In this document: positions 21,520-34,316 of the stretch, one piece after another
Layout of the letters: each line of letters starts with the position of its first letter
Numbering within the stretch: position 1 is the first letter of the stretch
Origin: Trametopsis cervina
Lineage: Eukaryota; Basidiomycota; Agaricomycetes; Polyporales; Irpicaceae
Direction: 5' to 3'
Assembly (NCBI GenBank): GCA_022385755.1
Contig: MU278360.1
Coordinates: 403,692 to 467,691, forward strand
Length of the DNA stretch: 64,000 nt
The notes under the pieces: model-generated
Databases searched by the model: none
The model's input: the letters and a program-made list of their open reading frames with translations, nothing else
Told to the model about the DNA's origin: nothing
Translations under genes and position numbers: made by a program

Positions 21520-24049
21520 ATGTCGGGACACTTTGTCGGCCCGATCCCGATTAAGCAATTCCTCGATGAATCCTTGCCCTCAGTGAAACGCAAACGGACA
21601 CCCAAAGCGAACTTCTCACAGGTTCCCGAGGGACGTGGATCCGAAAACGCCATCTATGGCCCATTCGTGAGTTCCTCGAGTACGTTTTTCAGCTGAACTG
21701 ATGGTGACTTCCCCAGGCGGCAGCAATTACCGAGGCGAAATGCTGTCCTTCGTTCGATGTTGTAGACACGTCACAATCTGGCGACAACGTCGGCGGCACC
21801 AAACCCTGTTGCGGCATCTTTATACGCGAGAACTCTACGACGGATGGAGAGAGGCATATGGCTCTGGTGGATATACCGGTAGAAATCAAACCCACAAGTG
21901 ACCACGACGCCTTCTTTCAGGACGCAAGTCACTCGACAAATGCGGAAGCGGAGGGGAAGACTTGCCAACGGAATCGTCGCGAGGCAGGTCAGAAGGCAAA
22001 AGTGCTAGATACAGGTATTCGAAACCGTGCACGGCAGATAAAATACATCGGAGATATCATGACTCTGCAATACCGCACCCACGTCTTTTCCATCTCAGTT
22101 TTCGGTCATGCCGCGCGTATCATCAGGTGGGACCGCAGTGGCGCCATCGTTTCTGACCAATTCGACTACCACAATGGCAGGTCAAACTGGCTGGGGCAAT
22201 TTCTATTCCGTTACGAGCATGCCACCCTGGAAGAACGCGGTTTTGACACCACCGTTCAGCCCGCCACACCTACCGAGAGGGCGCTCCTTCTGCGAGGCGT
22301 GCACGACTACCTAGAGCGGTATCCTGTCTACAAGAAGTTGAAGCTTGAGGGCTCCGTTGATGAATCATACCTGATGCACAAGGTCCGTGTGCAAAGCGAT
22401 TCAGAAGATGTACCTAGCCGTGAGTATATCGTGTGTAGGCCGTTCACCAAGGCGTCTCCCCTGTTTGACTGGCCCACTCGTGGATACCTCGCATGGGGAC
22501 TGATAGAGCAGGAACTGATGTTCCTGAAGGACACCTGGCGCACAGAGGTCAAGGGCACGCTGTCGGAGGCACAGGCGTACGAGAGGTTGAAGGATCATGT
22601 CTTCCAGTTCTTACCTTACGTTGTAATCAGCGGCGACGTTTCCTTTCCCGGAGGCAAGAGGCAATGCACGAAGACGCAACTCTACACGGCGAGGGCATAT
22701 GAGTGGTCGCGACCTGGGGCGTGGCCACGAAACCATATTCACCATCGCATTGTCCAACAACTCGCGCTTCCGTTGCATTTGGTGCGAAACTCGAGGCAGC
22801 TGACGCGGGCTATACGCAATACTCTGCAAGGTCCTTAGTTCGTGTTCGAAAGCGCGTGAAATCACTTCTCACCACGTTTCTTCTCATAGTGATCTTGTGG
22901 GCGTCGGGAAAGCCCGGTTTATTGCATCGTGACATCAGCGCTGGCAACATCATGCTAGATGAGAAAATGGAGGGTATCCTGAACGACTGGGACCATGCGA
23001 TTGAAGTATCGGAGATTCGAGCGGCCCACCGCTATCGCACAGTGAGACGTCCTTGAATATTGTACGATCCCTTACTGATGAGTGTTGCGCAGGGAACGTG
23101 GCAATTCATGTCTATTGCCATACTTCAAGATCCGACCAAGGTTCACAGCATCATTGACGACGTCGAGTCCTGCTTCTGGGTGTTTTTCTATATGGCCTGT
23201 CATTACTTCCCGATAAAACAGGGTCGCCCGAATCTTGCTAAGCTTTTTGACGAGGTCTCTGAGCAGGTTGGAGATGACGGCAAAATCTACTACATCGGAG
23301 GAGACGCCAAGGCCACAGCTTTGTGGTTCGACGGAATCACCGGGACAATAGTATTCAAAAGTCCACCTCTGACCCAAGCCATCAATGATTTTGCAGACCT
23401 ACTTGGGCTATACTATTCTTGCCAAGAAACAGCCAAGCGCTATCCTAATGATCGTACGGCACAGGAGCGTCTGGACACAATCACCACCCAGTTGGAGAAG
23501 ATTGAAGATATTCTGGCTATATTTGACAGAGCAATCGCTTCCGGGGATTGGCCAGAGGATGATGACGCCGTTGCAGATCAGTTCCCCAGCGAATCCAGAA
23601 TGGACACACACAGGCGTCACGATGATATTCGTCATGCTGGCTTCGCTGCGTCATACAAAGCCGGCCCATCGACTATCCCTCTTGACTTGGAAGGTGGTGG
23701 TTCGGATCCGGACCAAACAGACGGTGCTTCCAGCGCCATGGCACATCCCCCAGTCTCTGCTGGTCCTTCTAGGCCCCGGGCAGCGACCCATTTTTCCACT
23801 CGAAAGCGTGCTGCACCGCGCCACAAAGCCAACAGTGCTCCCATAGAGCGACAGCGTCTCGCTGTTGCACCACTGAGGAAGAAGAGGCCCATGAACGAAG
23901 TCGACTCCGCTGCACGGGGCATACCTCCAAAGCGGGGAAGGGTGGCTCCCGGCGAGTTGGAGCCTGTCTCGGTCGAGCAGGAGCAGGGTGCGACGGGGAA
24001 CAGACGTGTAACACGGTCAGCGGCGAAGGCGGCGGCGAGAGCTTCATGA
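21520..24049 (+). CDS. FunK1-type fungal protein kinase, full length
   Basis: This is a protein kinase of the FunK1 family, which is expanded in mushroom-forming fungi. Exons are 21520-21666, 21717-22830, 22890-23041 and 23093-24049, all joining in frame. The N terminus MSGHFVGPIPIKQFLDESLP is the usual FunK1 start. The first lobe includes FGHAARIIRWDRSGAIVSDQ and NHIHHRIVQ. The catalytic loop is LLHRDISAGNIMLDEKMEG and NDWD stands in the DFG position. Then come TWQFMSIAILQDP and the family segment VESCFWVFFYMACHYFPIKQ. The last 150 residues are Pro/Ser/Arg-rich with basic clusters (RKKRP, KRGRVAP, RRVTRSAAKAA) that may direct it to the nucleus. Its inverted partner lies at 18120-19440 beyond the OTU gene. 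Substrates of this family are unknown. Confidence 0.9.
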
Positions 24050-24134
24050 TTATCTATGGATCTTCTGATATCTAGTGTGTTTAGATGTTATTCGTTTGTG
24101 TTTGCGCATGACGTTGCTAAACCCATCGGCTCGT

Positions 24135-24639
24135 TTACTTCTTTCTTGGGCAGGAGCTTTGTCGGGAGACGGTATGTCCACAATCGATGTGCCTCTGACA
24201 TCGGTAGGAACACTGTAAGCTATGCTTTTGGAGGCACGGAAATCTGGTCCTCCAAGGAGTCCTTGGTACGGCGTCTTTCGTACGTCGCAGTATGATCCTA
24301 CGGAGGAGCTTCTTGATGGCGATGAGGAACGGCAGTGTGTATGAGTGGTGAAAGAGGCGTTCGAGCTGCTTGGGCGTATGAATCCATAGACGCTGCAGAA
24401 CACGGAGTTCTATACGGGCGAATTGCTCATTATCATTGTCAACAGACTTCAGCACGAGCAGTGTGCCATGTTCATCGTGAAATTGACCGTACGCGCTGCT
24501 GTAAATCCTGTCCACATCCACGTCAGCAGTGCAACATGGGAAGGATTGTGACGACCTGATATTTGTATAGCGTGAGTCGTCGGTCTTTTGGGGTTTGTAG
24601 CTCCTCCTCGGACCATTTGTATAGATCAACCTTGCTCAT
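24135..24639 (-). pseudogene. possible kinase-like fragment, uncertain
   Basis: A short exon from the ATG at 24639 (MSKVDLYKWSEEELQTPKDR) ends at a GT donor at 24555. Further on, FHDEHGTLLVLKSVDNDNEQ and ELRVLQRLWIHTPKQLERLF resemble the Lys-containing N-lobe of basidiomycete protein kinases (GTxxxLKxVD). The two parts are not in the same phase at the best splice, and no catalytic loop follows. It is either a broken copy or chance, lying just downstream of the FunK1 gene. Confidence 0.27.
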
Positions 24640-25253
24640 CTGGGCACTGTGAGATTGGAGGATAAACATACACGAGGACGCACGTACCGAATGCGAGTGA
24701 TCAAGCGGAGGTATGTTTCGCGCCGCTACAATTTGTCAAGTAGATAAGAATTTACACAGCCGACTTTGTTACCCGCCCTCAGGGGAACGAAAAGCTTCGT
24801 GAAAGTCGTTACAGTCGTACTACACCACAACAGAAGGCTACAGATCACTAGCAACGCACACCACCCTCAGATCAATCATGAACATGGCCCGTACACCGCA
24901 CGAACGGTGTCTACAAGACACCCTAGCTAGCCAGTCAATACCGTACGAAATAGTACAGAGTAGGTAGGGGTTTATATACAAACAAGCACCGAAGTGGGAA
25001 AAAAGAGCATAGACAACAATACTGTCAACCCCAAGCCTATCCGACGAATCTATAGTCGCAAGAGAACGAAAAACCATATGATACAATATCCACACATTTG
25101 TTTTCCTTCGATTCCTGAGCCGGTCCTCGTCGTCTGGGTCCTCGTCGTATCCAAGCCTGCCGCGAGCGCCCCTCCCATGCACAGCAGGACCACCCCGCTT
25201 GCCCCCCGCCACCTGGCGTCACCGCGACTATAATCCGATCCACATGTTTCGTC
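24640..25253. other. intergenic stretch
   Basis: This is the 3' flank of the ARM-repeat gene. No supported gene is seen; a Gly/Arg-rich minus-strand frame just after the ARM stop codon is probably untranslated. Confidence 0.5.
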
Positions 25254-28115
25254 CTATGCGCCCCACGCCTCCAACGCCTGCTTCGCCACAGACGCTGGCG
25301 CAGACTCGTCCTTCACGATCTTCTCCAGAGCGTTCCGCGTCTCATCCTTCAGCACTTGCACGTCCCTCGCCCGACTAGCGTCAGTGACGCCTGGGCGACC
25401 GAGGTGCCCCACAAGTCTGCAGATGTTTCCCCGTACCTCGGGTGGCGTATCTGGGTTTTGCAGAGTGTACACGAGCATGTCGAGCGCTCTGCGTGGCGTA
25501 CCCACTGCTGGAGAGTCGCTCGAGGGGACGGCAGATATTGGCTGCGCGAGCGCGTTGTTGCTGTTTTTGCTACTAATCTCCACTGGCAGCGGGTTCATCA
25601 GCGCGTCAAGGACAACCACAGCTGTCGTGACAGAGAGAGAGAGAAGGAACAGGTCAGCAAAACTGCTGTAAAGTACACAAAGTAAAGTAACCTACCGCCA
25701 GGCCCATGCGCGCTGAGCAGATATAGTGAGATGACACCTTCGCTGATCAGAATCGCGTACTTCCTGCTCCGCCCGATCAGCTGGGCGAGCACGGCCGCAA
25801 TCGACGGCGTCGCGAGTTGTGCCATGGCCTGTTTGCGCTGCGCCTGGAAGCCTGTGTCTGGGACCTTCGCAGCATCCGTCGACCATATCGACTTGATCGC
25901 GTTCACGAAGACGCGGGTACCTTCGCTTTTGATCGCGACTGTTTCGGAGCGACGTACAAGCGCCAGGATTTGTGTGAGCGAGGTTGACTGGAGGGGGTTC
26001 GTAGCGTCGGGGAGGACGAGCGCGATCGCGTTCGGAGCTATGTGTCGGATGCGCGTTAAGTTTACTGACATAGTGTGTATTGCATGGGGCTCTGAAAACC
26101 ACTTACCATTAACATTGCACATGTGCTTCGCGATACCGATAGCAGCGACCTGTACCAGCTCGACCATGTCGTATTTGTCGCTCCATATCTCGCTAGCCGC
26201 GAGTCTTTGCAAGATGCCCACTTCGCCGAGCGCGGACCGGTTTTGCGGCGCGACGGCAAGGTTCTTGAGCAGCCCAAGGACGCCGTTTTTCACCTTGACG
26301 TCCACCTCGGGCGCAAGGAACGGCAGCAGGTCCGGTAGGATGGATATAGGCGGGTTGCATACCGCAACGGAGTGCGCGTCTGGAGGTGCCGGTCAGCCTT
26401 TCTCGCAGTAGTAGCACATAGGGTCATACGGCAACTCCGCACCTTTTCTCACCACGTTCCCCACCGTCAGAGTAGCGCAAATAACCAGATCATCCCTCGC
26501 GCCATCCCCGAGCCCCTTATTAGTCCTGATCCAGTCAATCATCCGACCAATGAAGGCCCCACCCGGCTGTGCGGTATCCGAACTGTCCCATAGTACGTCC
26601 ACATTCTTCTTGTCCCCTGCCACCTCCGTCACTGCGTTCACCACCGCCGCCTTGCACCGCCCTATCGCCTTCTCCTTCTCAGCGCTCTCTTCCGCATATA
26701 GATGGAACGGTGCGCCGAACTCTATGAAGTCGAGCATGGCGGACAGCGTGGAGGCCGCCTTGGGGGACGTAGCCGGCTCGGTCAGCCCCCGAGCAAGCGA
26801 GAGCCGTATGTCTTCAACGTCGATGGAAAGTGCCTCAAGCAGCCCGCAAGATTCTTGTAAGGCTTCTTCGTCCGCCCGAACGAGGGTACGAATCAATGAG
26901 GGTGAGAAACCAGGTGGGGGAGATGGGTAGGGCGGTATGGACACTTGGAGACTCCGTACAAGATAGGGAAGCGCATCTGGACTGAAGAGGCTGTCTGGAA
27001 GAGATTGAAAAGATACATAAGTCATGTTCTAAGCGTGCACAGCAAGGCCGAGTGGTACGCACTCAAGCTCGTCTCCTCCTCTTCACTGCGCAGCTCGGAG
27101 ATGGCGCGCCATCCCCAGGATAACAGTCCTACACGGAGGTTCCACACCTCCTCCTTTGTTGGCTCAGACGTTGATTCAGCTGTGCCGTTGCTGACCGGCT
27201 TCTGAGGTCGCAGCCACGCTCCAGGGGGGTATATAGAGATAGAGAGTTTCAAAATAGTGCCCGCGGCTTCGAGCGAAACCAACCGCGTCCTGACGGGTTC
27301 TGAGAGCTTGTTACTTATATGCTCTTCCCTAACGTTATATTCCATTGCAAGGATGGTGACGTACCATAATTCACACTCGCGTTCAACAAGACCCCAATTG
27401 CGGTCCTCACAATCTTCAGATCGGCCATCGAGAGCGGAAGTGGCCCCACCTGCGTCTGCTCCGGAGAAATAGACTCTGTGTAGCCTTCCAAGAGCGCGAC
27501 GATCCGCTGCGGGAGGCCCACCTCCAGCAGATGGCTTCTGTTTTCATCTAAAAAGCGAGCATGTACAGGGCGAAATGGAAGGGAGGAAGGTGGTTTGAAT
27601 TGGGCACATCAGGAGCCTGACCACGCATGAAAGCGACATCCATGCGTGCAGACCGAATACGTGGACGTACCGTGGTCCATGCAGAGGTTGGCGGCGACTC
27701 GAAGAAGCTCAAACACGCCTGCCTTCTTTTCTAACGTGGGCACGGCGCTGGGGCTGCCATCGGTTGCGTCCTTGAGAAGGGAGGTCAGAGTCTGAGGGAG
27801 GAGCGTCTTTCCCAAGGCTGTTTGCTGCTCGACTAGAAGTCATTGATGTATGTTTGGGCATCAAAAAGGGCGTGAGTGCAGGTCAGCGAGGCAGGTCCGG
27901 GAAGCGTGCTTGAGGCATGGGAAGAGTAGGACAGACAGATGAAAGAAAGGGGGGAGACACGCACCGTTCTTGACCCGCAGGTCATTCGCAAGTAACTGAG
28001 CGGTCGCAGCGATATCAGCCCATTGGCTCTGCTGGTCGGATGCGACGGCGAGGCTGGCGAAGAGATCTCCGAGCTTGGAGGAGGCCTTGAAGGCTGGCTG
28101 CGGTGTGCCGTTCAT
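25254..28115 (-). CDS. armadillo-repeat protein, SmgGDS (RAP1GDS)-like
   Basis: This is a superhelical ARM-repeat protein of roughly 700 residues. In animals SmgGDS acts on small GTPases with C-terminal polybasic tails; that role is only inferred here. It starts MNGTPQPAFKASSKLGDLFA at 28115. ARM-like helices follow: KKAGVFELLRVAANLCMDH, then DENRSHLLEVGLPQRIVALL, ADLKIVRTAIGVLLNASVNY, GLLSWGWRAISELRSEEEE, ICATLTVGNVVRK, NGVLGLLKNLAVAPQNRSAL, YDMVELVQVAAIGIAKHMCN and PSIAAVLAQLIGRSRKYAIL. The end reads ICRLVGHLGRPGVTD to KQALEAWGA. The NRS(H/A)L segments and the ANLC(M)DH segment are ARM signatures. About eight introns separate the exons. The frame appears intact. Confidence 0.78.
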
Positions 28116-28726
28116 GATGAGCTGGCTGTTTCGACCGCTTCACCGCAAAAGCAAAGAAAGACCAGACCAAGATTGGAGAGCGAAAACGGAGGCAAGGACG
28201 GGGGCGGGCGTTTGGCGAGGGTTGCCGCTTTCCCTCTCAGTAAGTGGCGTCAGCGCGTCCTACACCTACCAGCGTGTACCACGACTACGACGTTCCAATC
28301 AGCTATGTTGCTAGTTGTCGAGGCAATGCAACAGCCATGGAAACAATTTTTTTGGAATTTGAGTGAGTGTGAATCTACTAGCCCTAGTGAACATCTATCC
28401 TGCGGAACCACCAGCATTCCCATCTCCCATCCAATTAGGTGAGCACCAGAAGCTATCAATCGTGCTAGCCAAAAGCTGACTCTGAACATATTTAGTAACT
28501 TATACAGACCTGTATTCGTCGTATACTCGGGATACATGTATGTGGTATCCATCCGTTGGCACCTATTGGCGTACCTGGATAAGCCCAATGTTGTGCAGCT
28601 GCCTATCCTAGCTTCCCAAGTCATAAATGCGGAAAGTGGTCTCCCATAGCGCACTGTATAAAACGTGAAGTGCTACTGCCTGGTGTTACTCGGAGCACCG
28701 CTTTTCAACGCTGACATCCCGGCGAA
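28116..28726. other. divergent intergenic region
   Basis: This lies between the ARM-repeat gene (-) and the first DUF6534-type gene (+). No supported gene is seen. Confidence 0.5.
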
Positions 28727-30717
28727 ATGTCTCAACACGCCGAAGTGAAGCTAGGTCCCTTGTTGGTTTTGATCTGTGTCGCTTGCTTGTACGTTTGTTC
28801 AGTCCTATAGTGGAAAGGGTAACCCATCTCGCTAACTACTCACAGTCTGTTCGGTATTCTCACCGCACAGATATTCTACTACTGGAACAACTATCAGAAG
28901 GATGGTCTGAAGCTGAAGGCGTTCATTCTCTTTGTATGGTGCGTAGTTCATTTACTTGTCTGAGTTTTAAGCTCACACGATGGATCTATTGTGCAGGCTG
29001 TTGGAAACTCTACATACCGCCTTTTGCATATACGTCATATATTTTTGGTTTGTTGCTCAATATCCGAACATACGAGATCTTGAGACGATCGGATGGTGAG
29101 TCTAGGCTCATGATAATTTGACGTTGTAGTACCGCTGAGACTCTTCGACATACAGGAGTGCCGTTGTAAGTGCTCTTTCTAGCACGATCCATAGTCTATT
29201 CTAAATCTTTTTCAGATCACGGTCCTCCTAGAGGTACGCATACCCACCTCAATGATGTAACAGAACCCTGTCTTACGCTTTGCCCTATAGTTGATTATTG
29301 TGACATTGACTGAGGGGTGAGTGCCATACATGCGAGCTGCGCTTCTCAAAGACATGACGATGGATGTCAGGCACTACATTTATAGAATTTGGCATCGTAA
29401 GTGAAGTTAGCAGCCTCGCTCCTTTGCGTCAAGTTTAACACGAGACATAGTATGCCACCGGAAGCTCTATGTTGTAGCGTTGCCAGTAAGGCTTGAGTCC
29501 CCATAGCGCGAGTTTCCCGTTAACAGTGTTTCCCCTAGGCCCTACTTTTGGCCTTACGGTTCGGTGAGCCGCCATCGCAAAACATAACCGTCGCTATAAC
29601 TGACAGTTGGTATTCTAGCATTTGGTCTACGTGAGTCACGTCATAAACTGTTACCGCTTTGTATTCTGATTTGTTGATGATATACAGTCACAGTGACGTT
29701 GTTGTGAGTATATCATCTCTTCTATAGAGCCTCATTCTTCATATTCTTTGAAGGTACAAATACAACCGGTGGTCAATATACTTTGAGAACAGTGTCGCAC
29801 CCGTGAGCGGTACACCCACCAGATGTTCCTTCGCCACTAACACTGCTCCAAGGCTGTGCTCATCACTGAGTTTAGTCTCGGCCTCGCATCGGATTTCACG
29901 ATTACGGCTTTCCTCATCTGGTATCTACGTATGCAGCGTACTGGGTTTCCGAAGTATGTAAAATCCCCTTCTGCTCAACCCGTGGATTGTCTCAACATTG
30001 GCACATTGCTCATAGCACAAACATGAGAATCCAGAAATTGATGCACTATACGCTGAATACTGGTGCTATAACGATGTAAGTCTTGTCCAAATGTATTTTA
30101 GCATTTACTAATGCGCTTGTGACCCAGCATCATATCTGCTGCTATTGTTGGCACGGTACGTAGTCTCCAATGCAGCTATCACAATTGCCTTCGTTTGACA
30201 TTCGTGATCATGTTCAGATCAATCTACCGAACAGTCTGTTCTTTTTCGGGCTCGTGGAGGTGGTCAGTAAATGTGTGTACCAGCAGCCATCTTAAGCCAA
30301 TGACCGTCGTGCTTATTCATGCTATCGGCGCAGTGTACAGCAACTCTATGCTGGCCATGTACGTCCGTTCTGTTCTTTCCCATCATCTTTCTGCGATATG
30401 TGGCTGAAGCATCTCGGCCACGATTAGGCTGAATGCTCGGAAACATTTGCAAGAGGCGGTGTATCAGGAGTCCACGGTTGAGTACCCCCCGGTAAACAGT
30501 CATGTAGCCAGTGGGATACTGAATGTATTTGCAGGGTATCAATATTGTAACCGAGGTTCAAACGTTCCGAGATCCTGACATCTTCGTACGTCCTATATCA
30601 CCTTCCAACGTTGTGGATTTCATGATACAAATCACCGGCAGGATACGAAAGGCTCAGGGCGTATTCACGATAGATTCAAAGGCCCCAGTCGATGTGATGT
30701 TAATAAGGCCCGGGTAG
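28727..30717 (+). CDS. DUF6534-type multi-pass membrane protein, copy 1
   Basis: This belongs to a family of six- to seven-TM proteins that is abundant in Agaricomycetes and of unknown function. The start is MSQHAEVKLGPLLVLICVAC. After the first intron come LFGILTAQIFYYWNNYQKDG, then LLETLHTAFCIYVIYFWFVA, CHRKLYVVALP, EFSLGLASDFTITAFLIWYL and TNMRIQKLMHYTLNTG. The domain then closes with IISAAIVGTINLPNSLFFFG and YSNSMLAMLNARKHLQEAVY. The tail after the domain is short and soluble, ending at 30717. The gene is cut into a dozen or more very small exons, so exact borders are not given. It is tandem with copy 2. Confidence 0.8.
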
Positions 30718-31790
30718 ATGCGCTTGCGAACGTGTAGAATCTCGCCCTTGATTGAAAGCAAGTGATTAACTGTCATGTTCCTTGATACTTCTGCAACTCA
30801 TGTTGATAGTGGCCGGATGTAATGAATATACGGTGTGGCGCACTATCTGTGATGAAGATTGTGGTGGTGACTCCTGTGTTCTCTCTCACTGGTATGCAAT
30901 CCATCGTGCTGGTAATCAGATGCGCATTCACTGCATACTATGACAACTGTCCGAAGGCCGAAACACGTGAGTTTTGTTAGGAAATTCTGGCAGTTGACTC
31001 TCTCTAACCGGTGCATGGTCATTGACAGAACTCGTTTATTACAAAGATGCTAGGCGTATGCTGGGAAGTATGCTCAACCTAAGATTTCAACGGGAGTACA
31101 GCCAACCAAATATGTATCAATAAAGTGCGCGGCTGACGCTCATTGTTAGACTTCTTTCTTCCTAGCACCTTGAACGCCTTAGACCTTGCGACTACGCGTG
31201 CAATACACCCTCGCCTTCATATAAGTGAAATATTCTCGCAGAAGAAATCAACGAAGAGTCGTCTTGTAATGTGTGCTCAGACCAGAGAGATGGTGAGAGA
31301 GTCTTGAAATCAACAGTGTTACCTTATCCTTGATGTGATACATGTATGAACTCTAATTCTGTGTTCACCGTGATCGGGCATGGACACTCTGAGTGCTCGC
31401 GCTGGTGAGTTTCCAGCAAAAATTTATCCCCATATGAAGCTGAGCTGCGGAAGTATAGCTGTGTCTGCGGCCATCTATCTCTTAGAAGGCGGCCGGTACC
31501 CATTATATCTCCCGTTCCCTCCACTGTGAGAAACATCTACTCCGTGATGGACGGCCACTGATCTGAGCTCGTTAGCATGTGCAGAATCAGGGCTCAAGAG
31601 ACTGCTGCGAGTGTCCCTATGATGTTGCCAGTTGATGAGGAGCTATCCGAGTTACTGGCCACAGAGTCCGAGCCCGCCTACCCCGGCGATACGATGAACT
31701 ATTTACGGACAAAGAACTACAGTGTGTCCTCGACTAGTTTAAATACATACAAGAAATCTACGGACACGCTGTGCCATCCTCCCTTTCGAC
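30718..31790. other. intergenic stretch
   Basis: This lies between the two DUF6534-type genes. The open frame at 31577-31790 runs into copy 2 in a different frame and has no recognisable content. No supported gene is seen. Confidence 0.5.
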
Positions 31791-33738
31791 ATGTCGCAAC
31801 CATTGGTCTCTATCAAGGCAAGTCTCGGCCCTTTCTTAGTACTGGTGTGCGGAGCATGCATGTACGTCAACACCACTCTTTGCAGACTCTACTTGTTGTC
31901 ACCTTAACTGACTACTGTGCAGTCTGTTTGGGGTCTTTGTTACCCAGACATTTTACTACTGGATCACCTACCCAAACGACGGGCGTAAACTCCGAATCTT
32001 TATTTTTGCACTCTGGTACGAAAGTTCCACGACGACAAATGGCACTGCACTTGACATGTTCTCTGATGTTAAGCTTAGGCTCCTCGAAGCAGTGCACACC
32101 GGGTTCTGCATTCATATTATATACTACTATTTTGTATCCCACTTTACGGATTCGAGCGCTGTCAATAATATCGTTTGGTGGGTGTCTAGTGCTATTGTAC
32201 TATCGAGCGTTACTGATGAAGTATCTTCTAGGAGTGTGGGCGTATGTGCTTCCTCACTTTTGTCCATCATTACCTAACACTGTTATATCCCAGGCAGCAT
32301 TCGTTTGCGAGGTACGTATCCTGCTCAGTTTGCGTCCCCCCGCTCAACTGCTTCGACCATGTAGGTCATTATTGTTACCTGTTCAGAGGGGTGAGCGATA
32401 TAATTCGTCTCCTGTTCTCCCCGCCAAACTTATTGACTACGTGTTAGATTCTATATTCGACGTATTTGGCACTGCAAGTACTACTAACGCTATTTATTTG
32501 CCAATACTGATGTTGGACTTTCTTAGTGAGTGAAAAGAAGATCTACGTGGTAGCACTGCCGGTGAGCGTCTCTATCTACTAACTCCAAAATGCGATTGCT
32601 GATGCGGTTTGTAGGGCTTACTGTTGTTGAGTCGGGCTGGTGAGTGACGACAGAGTCCGGAGCTCCCCCAGTTAATCGTGAAATGGTCTCATAGGACTTG
32701 GATTGTGTATGTCTCTGTTTGTTATACGTATTACATCTTTCTCACACCACTTTACAGTCACTGTGGTCATGTTGTAAGGTATCCATCTGATAGATGCCTA
32801 GCCTGGACTGACCTGTACTACTAAAGCTACAAGACTAGATTCTGGGACGTTTATGAAGGAAGGCGTATTGTGACGGTGAGCGCCAACAGCAACACCTTGC
32901 ACAACTCTGTAATCTCATCTGTATGTCAGGTTAGCCTGAATGCAGAATACTCGTTGGGGCTCTTGGCCGACTGCAGTATCACGGGGCTCCTCATCTGGTA
33001 TCTGTGCAGGAAACGCACGGCATATGCTCAGTAAGTGCAGTTTTAGCCGTCGATCTTACGTACTCCCTTGGCTTACCATGTAATACATAGAACGAACATG
33101 AAGATACAGAAACTCATGTACTACACGCTCAATACCGGCGGGGTCACGCTGTAAGTTCTGGATGTACGCGCCACATTTAACATGATGCTGAGTTGTGCGG
33201 TCCCTGGCAGGATCACCTCTGCTCTGATAATTGCCGCAGTGAGCACCTACGATGTGCTTACCACGGTCATAATATGCTAAAGACCATGCATTTAGTGCAA
33301 CAAGCAGTGGCAGGTGGGCAATCAGACGTCCTATGGCCTTTTAAAGATCGCCAGCAAGCGTAAGTACTCACATCAACTATTTGTCTTCCATGGTAGTGTT
33401 AATACTCCCATTGGACAGTGTACAGCAATTCAATGCTGGCCATGTGAGTTGTCGTTCTCGTTGATTGTACTATCGACATCCGACTCAAGCGGTCACTTGC
33501 CTTTAGGTTGAACGCCCGGAAGTATGTGAGCGAGGTGGGTGGTAAAAACGACATGGCAGAATTTGGCAATATCATGGAGCTCCCTCGAATCGGAGCTCAT
33601 GCAGTGAGTCACAATGCGAGACCAACAACCGAAAGGATAACTCTGACCGTTTCGTTCCAGTCCGACAATCGTATCAAGATCATTACGGAGACCGTTGTGA
33701 CTACGGATCATGACACTGTGCGTCAGACTCCAAGTTGA
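31791..33738 (+). CDS. DUF6534-type multi-pass membrane protein, copy 2
   Basis: This is a diverged tandem paralogue of the gene at 28727. I place the start at 31791 (MSQPLVSIKASLGPFLVLVC) because it matches the start of copy 1, including the following GTACGT donor. Then come LFGVFVTQTFYYWITYPNDG, LLEAVHTGFCIHIIYYYFVS, EYSLGLLADCSITGLLIWYL, TNMKIQKLMYYTLNTGGVTL and YSNSMLAMLNARKYVSEVGG. It ends at 33738. Exons are again tiny and the middle part is AT-richer than neighbouring genes. Some internal junctions near 32290-32760 are hard to resolve, so partial decay cannot be excluded. Confidence 0.72.
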
Positions 33739-34025
33739 TACTTTCTTGACTGACAATTCCATCTACAGCCAAATGGGACTCACACGCCGAGCGACACAGC
33801 CTATGCATATGATATTAGGAAAGTTCAGACAGATGTCCTCACGGAGCCATAGATTGCGGCAACTCATGTCGAGAGTGAATACTAGAACTGAATACCGTCT
33901 GTATGATGTACTATGTACTGTTTTTGTTTTGCAAGCTAATGAAGCGACATCATTGAGTGTGGGATGCAGGCCACATCGTGGGATATTGCCATCGTGGCTG
34001 CCTCCGTTTGAAATGACCGCTTCTC
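33739..34025. other. intergenic stretch
   Basis: This is the 3' flank of the second DUF6534-type gene. No supported gene is seen. Confidence 0.4.
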
Positions 34026-34316
34026 ATGATCAACGCGTCCGTGTCTGCATACTGGCTCTTCACCGGGTTCAACACGCGCTCGTCGGGTACGGCATCCTTA
34101 AAGCTTTTCAAGCACGCCTCGAAGGCTACTTCTGCGCAGGGGAAACAGAACCGTGCGGACATCGAGAAGGGCAAGGCACCGGACTCGCCACACGCCGCCG
34201 AGTTCACCGAGGCCGCAGGCAAGGAACAAACGGCGATGAAAGTTGAGGGCGCGGACACGGTGGCGATGGTGATGACGGGCATGTTCTCGTGGCAGCAGTT
34301 GACAATAATCAGTTGA
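34026..34316 (+). other. unrecognised open frame, possibly a 3' exon
   Basis: The frame reads SAYWLFTGFNTRSSGTASLK followed by a Lys/Glu/Ala-rich soluble stretch (KATSAQGKQNRADIEKGKAP, AAEFTEAAGKEQTAMKVEGA). It is GC-rich and coding-like, unlike the surrounding AT-rich DNA. Just upstream, WDIAIVAAS in another frame may be an exon. It could be the tail of a membrane protein or a leftover exon. I do not recognise it. Confidence 0.3.

Noticed and set aside
18120..24049. Transposon with the FunK1 copies as terminal inverted repeats
   Set aside because: The arms are kinase coding sequence, no transposase lies between them (only an OTU gene), and no target-site duplication is visible.
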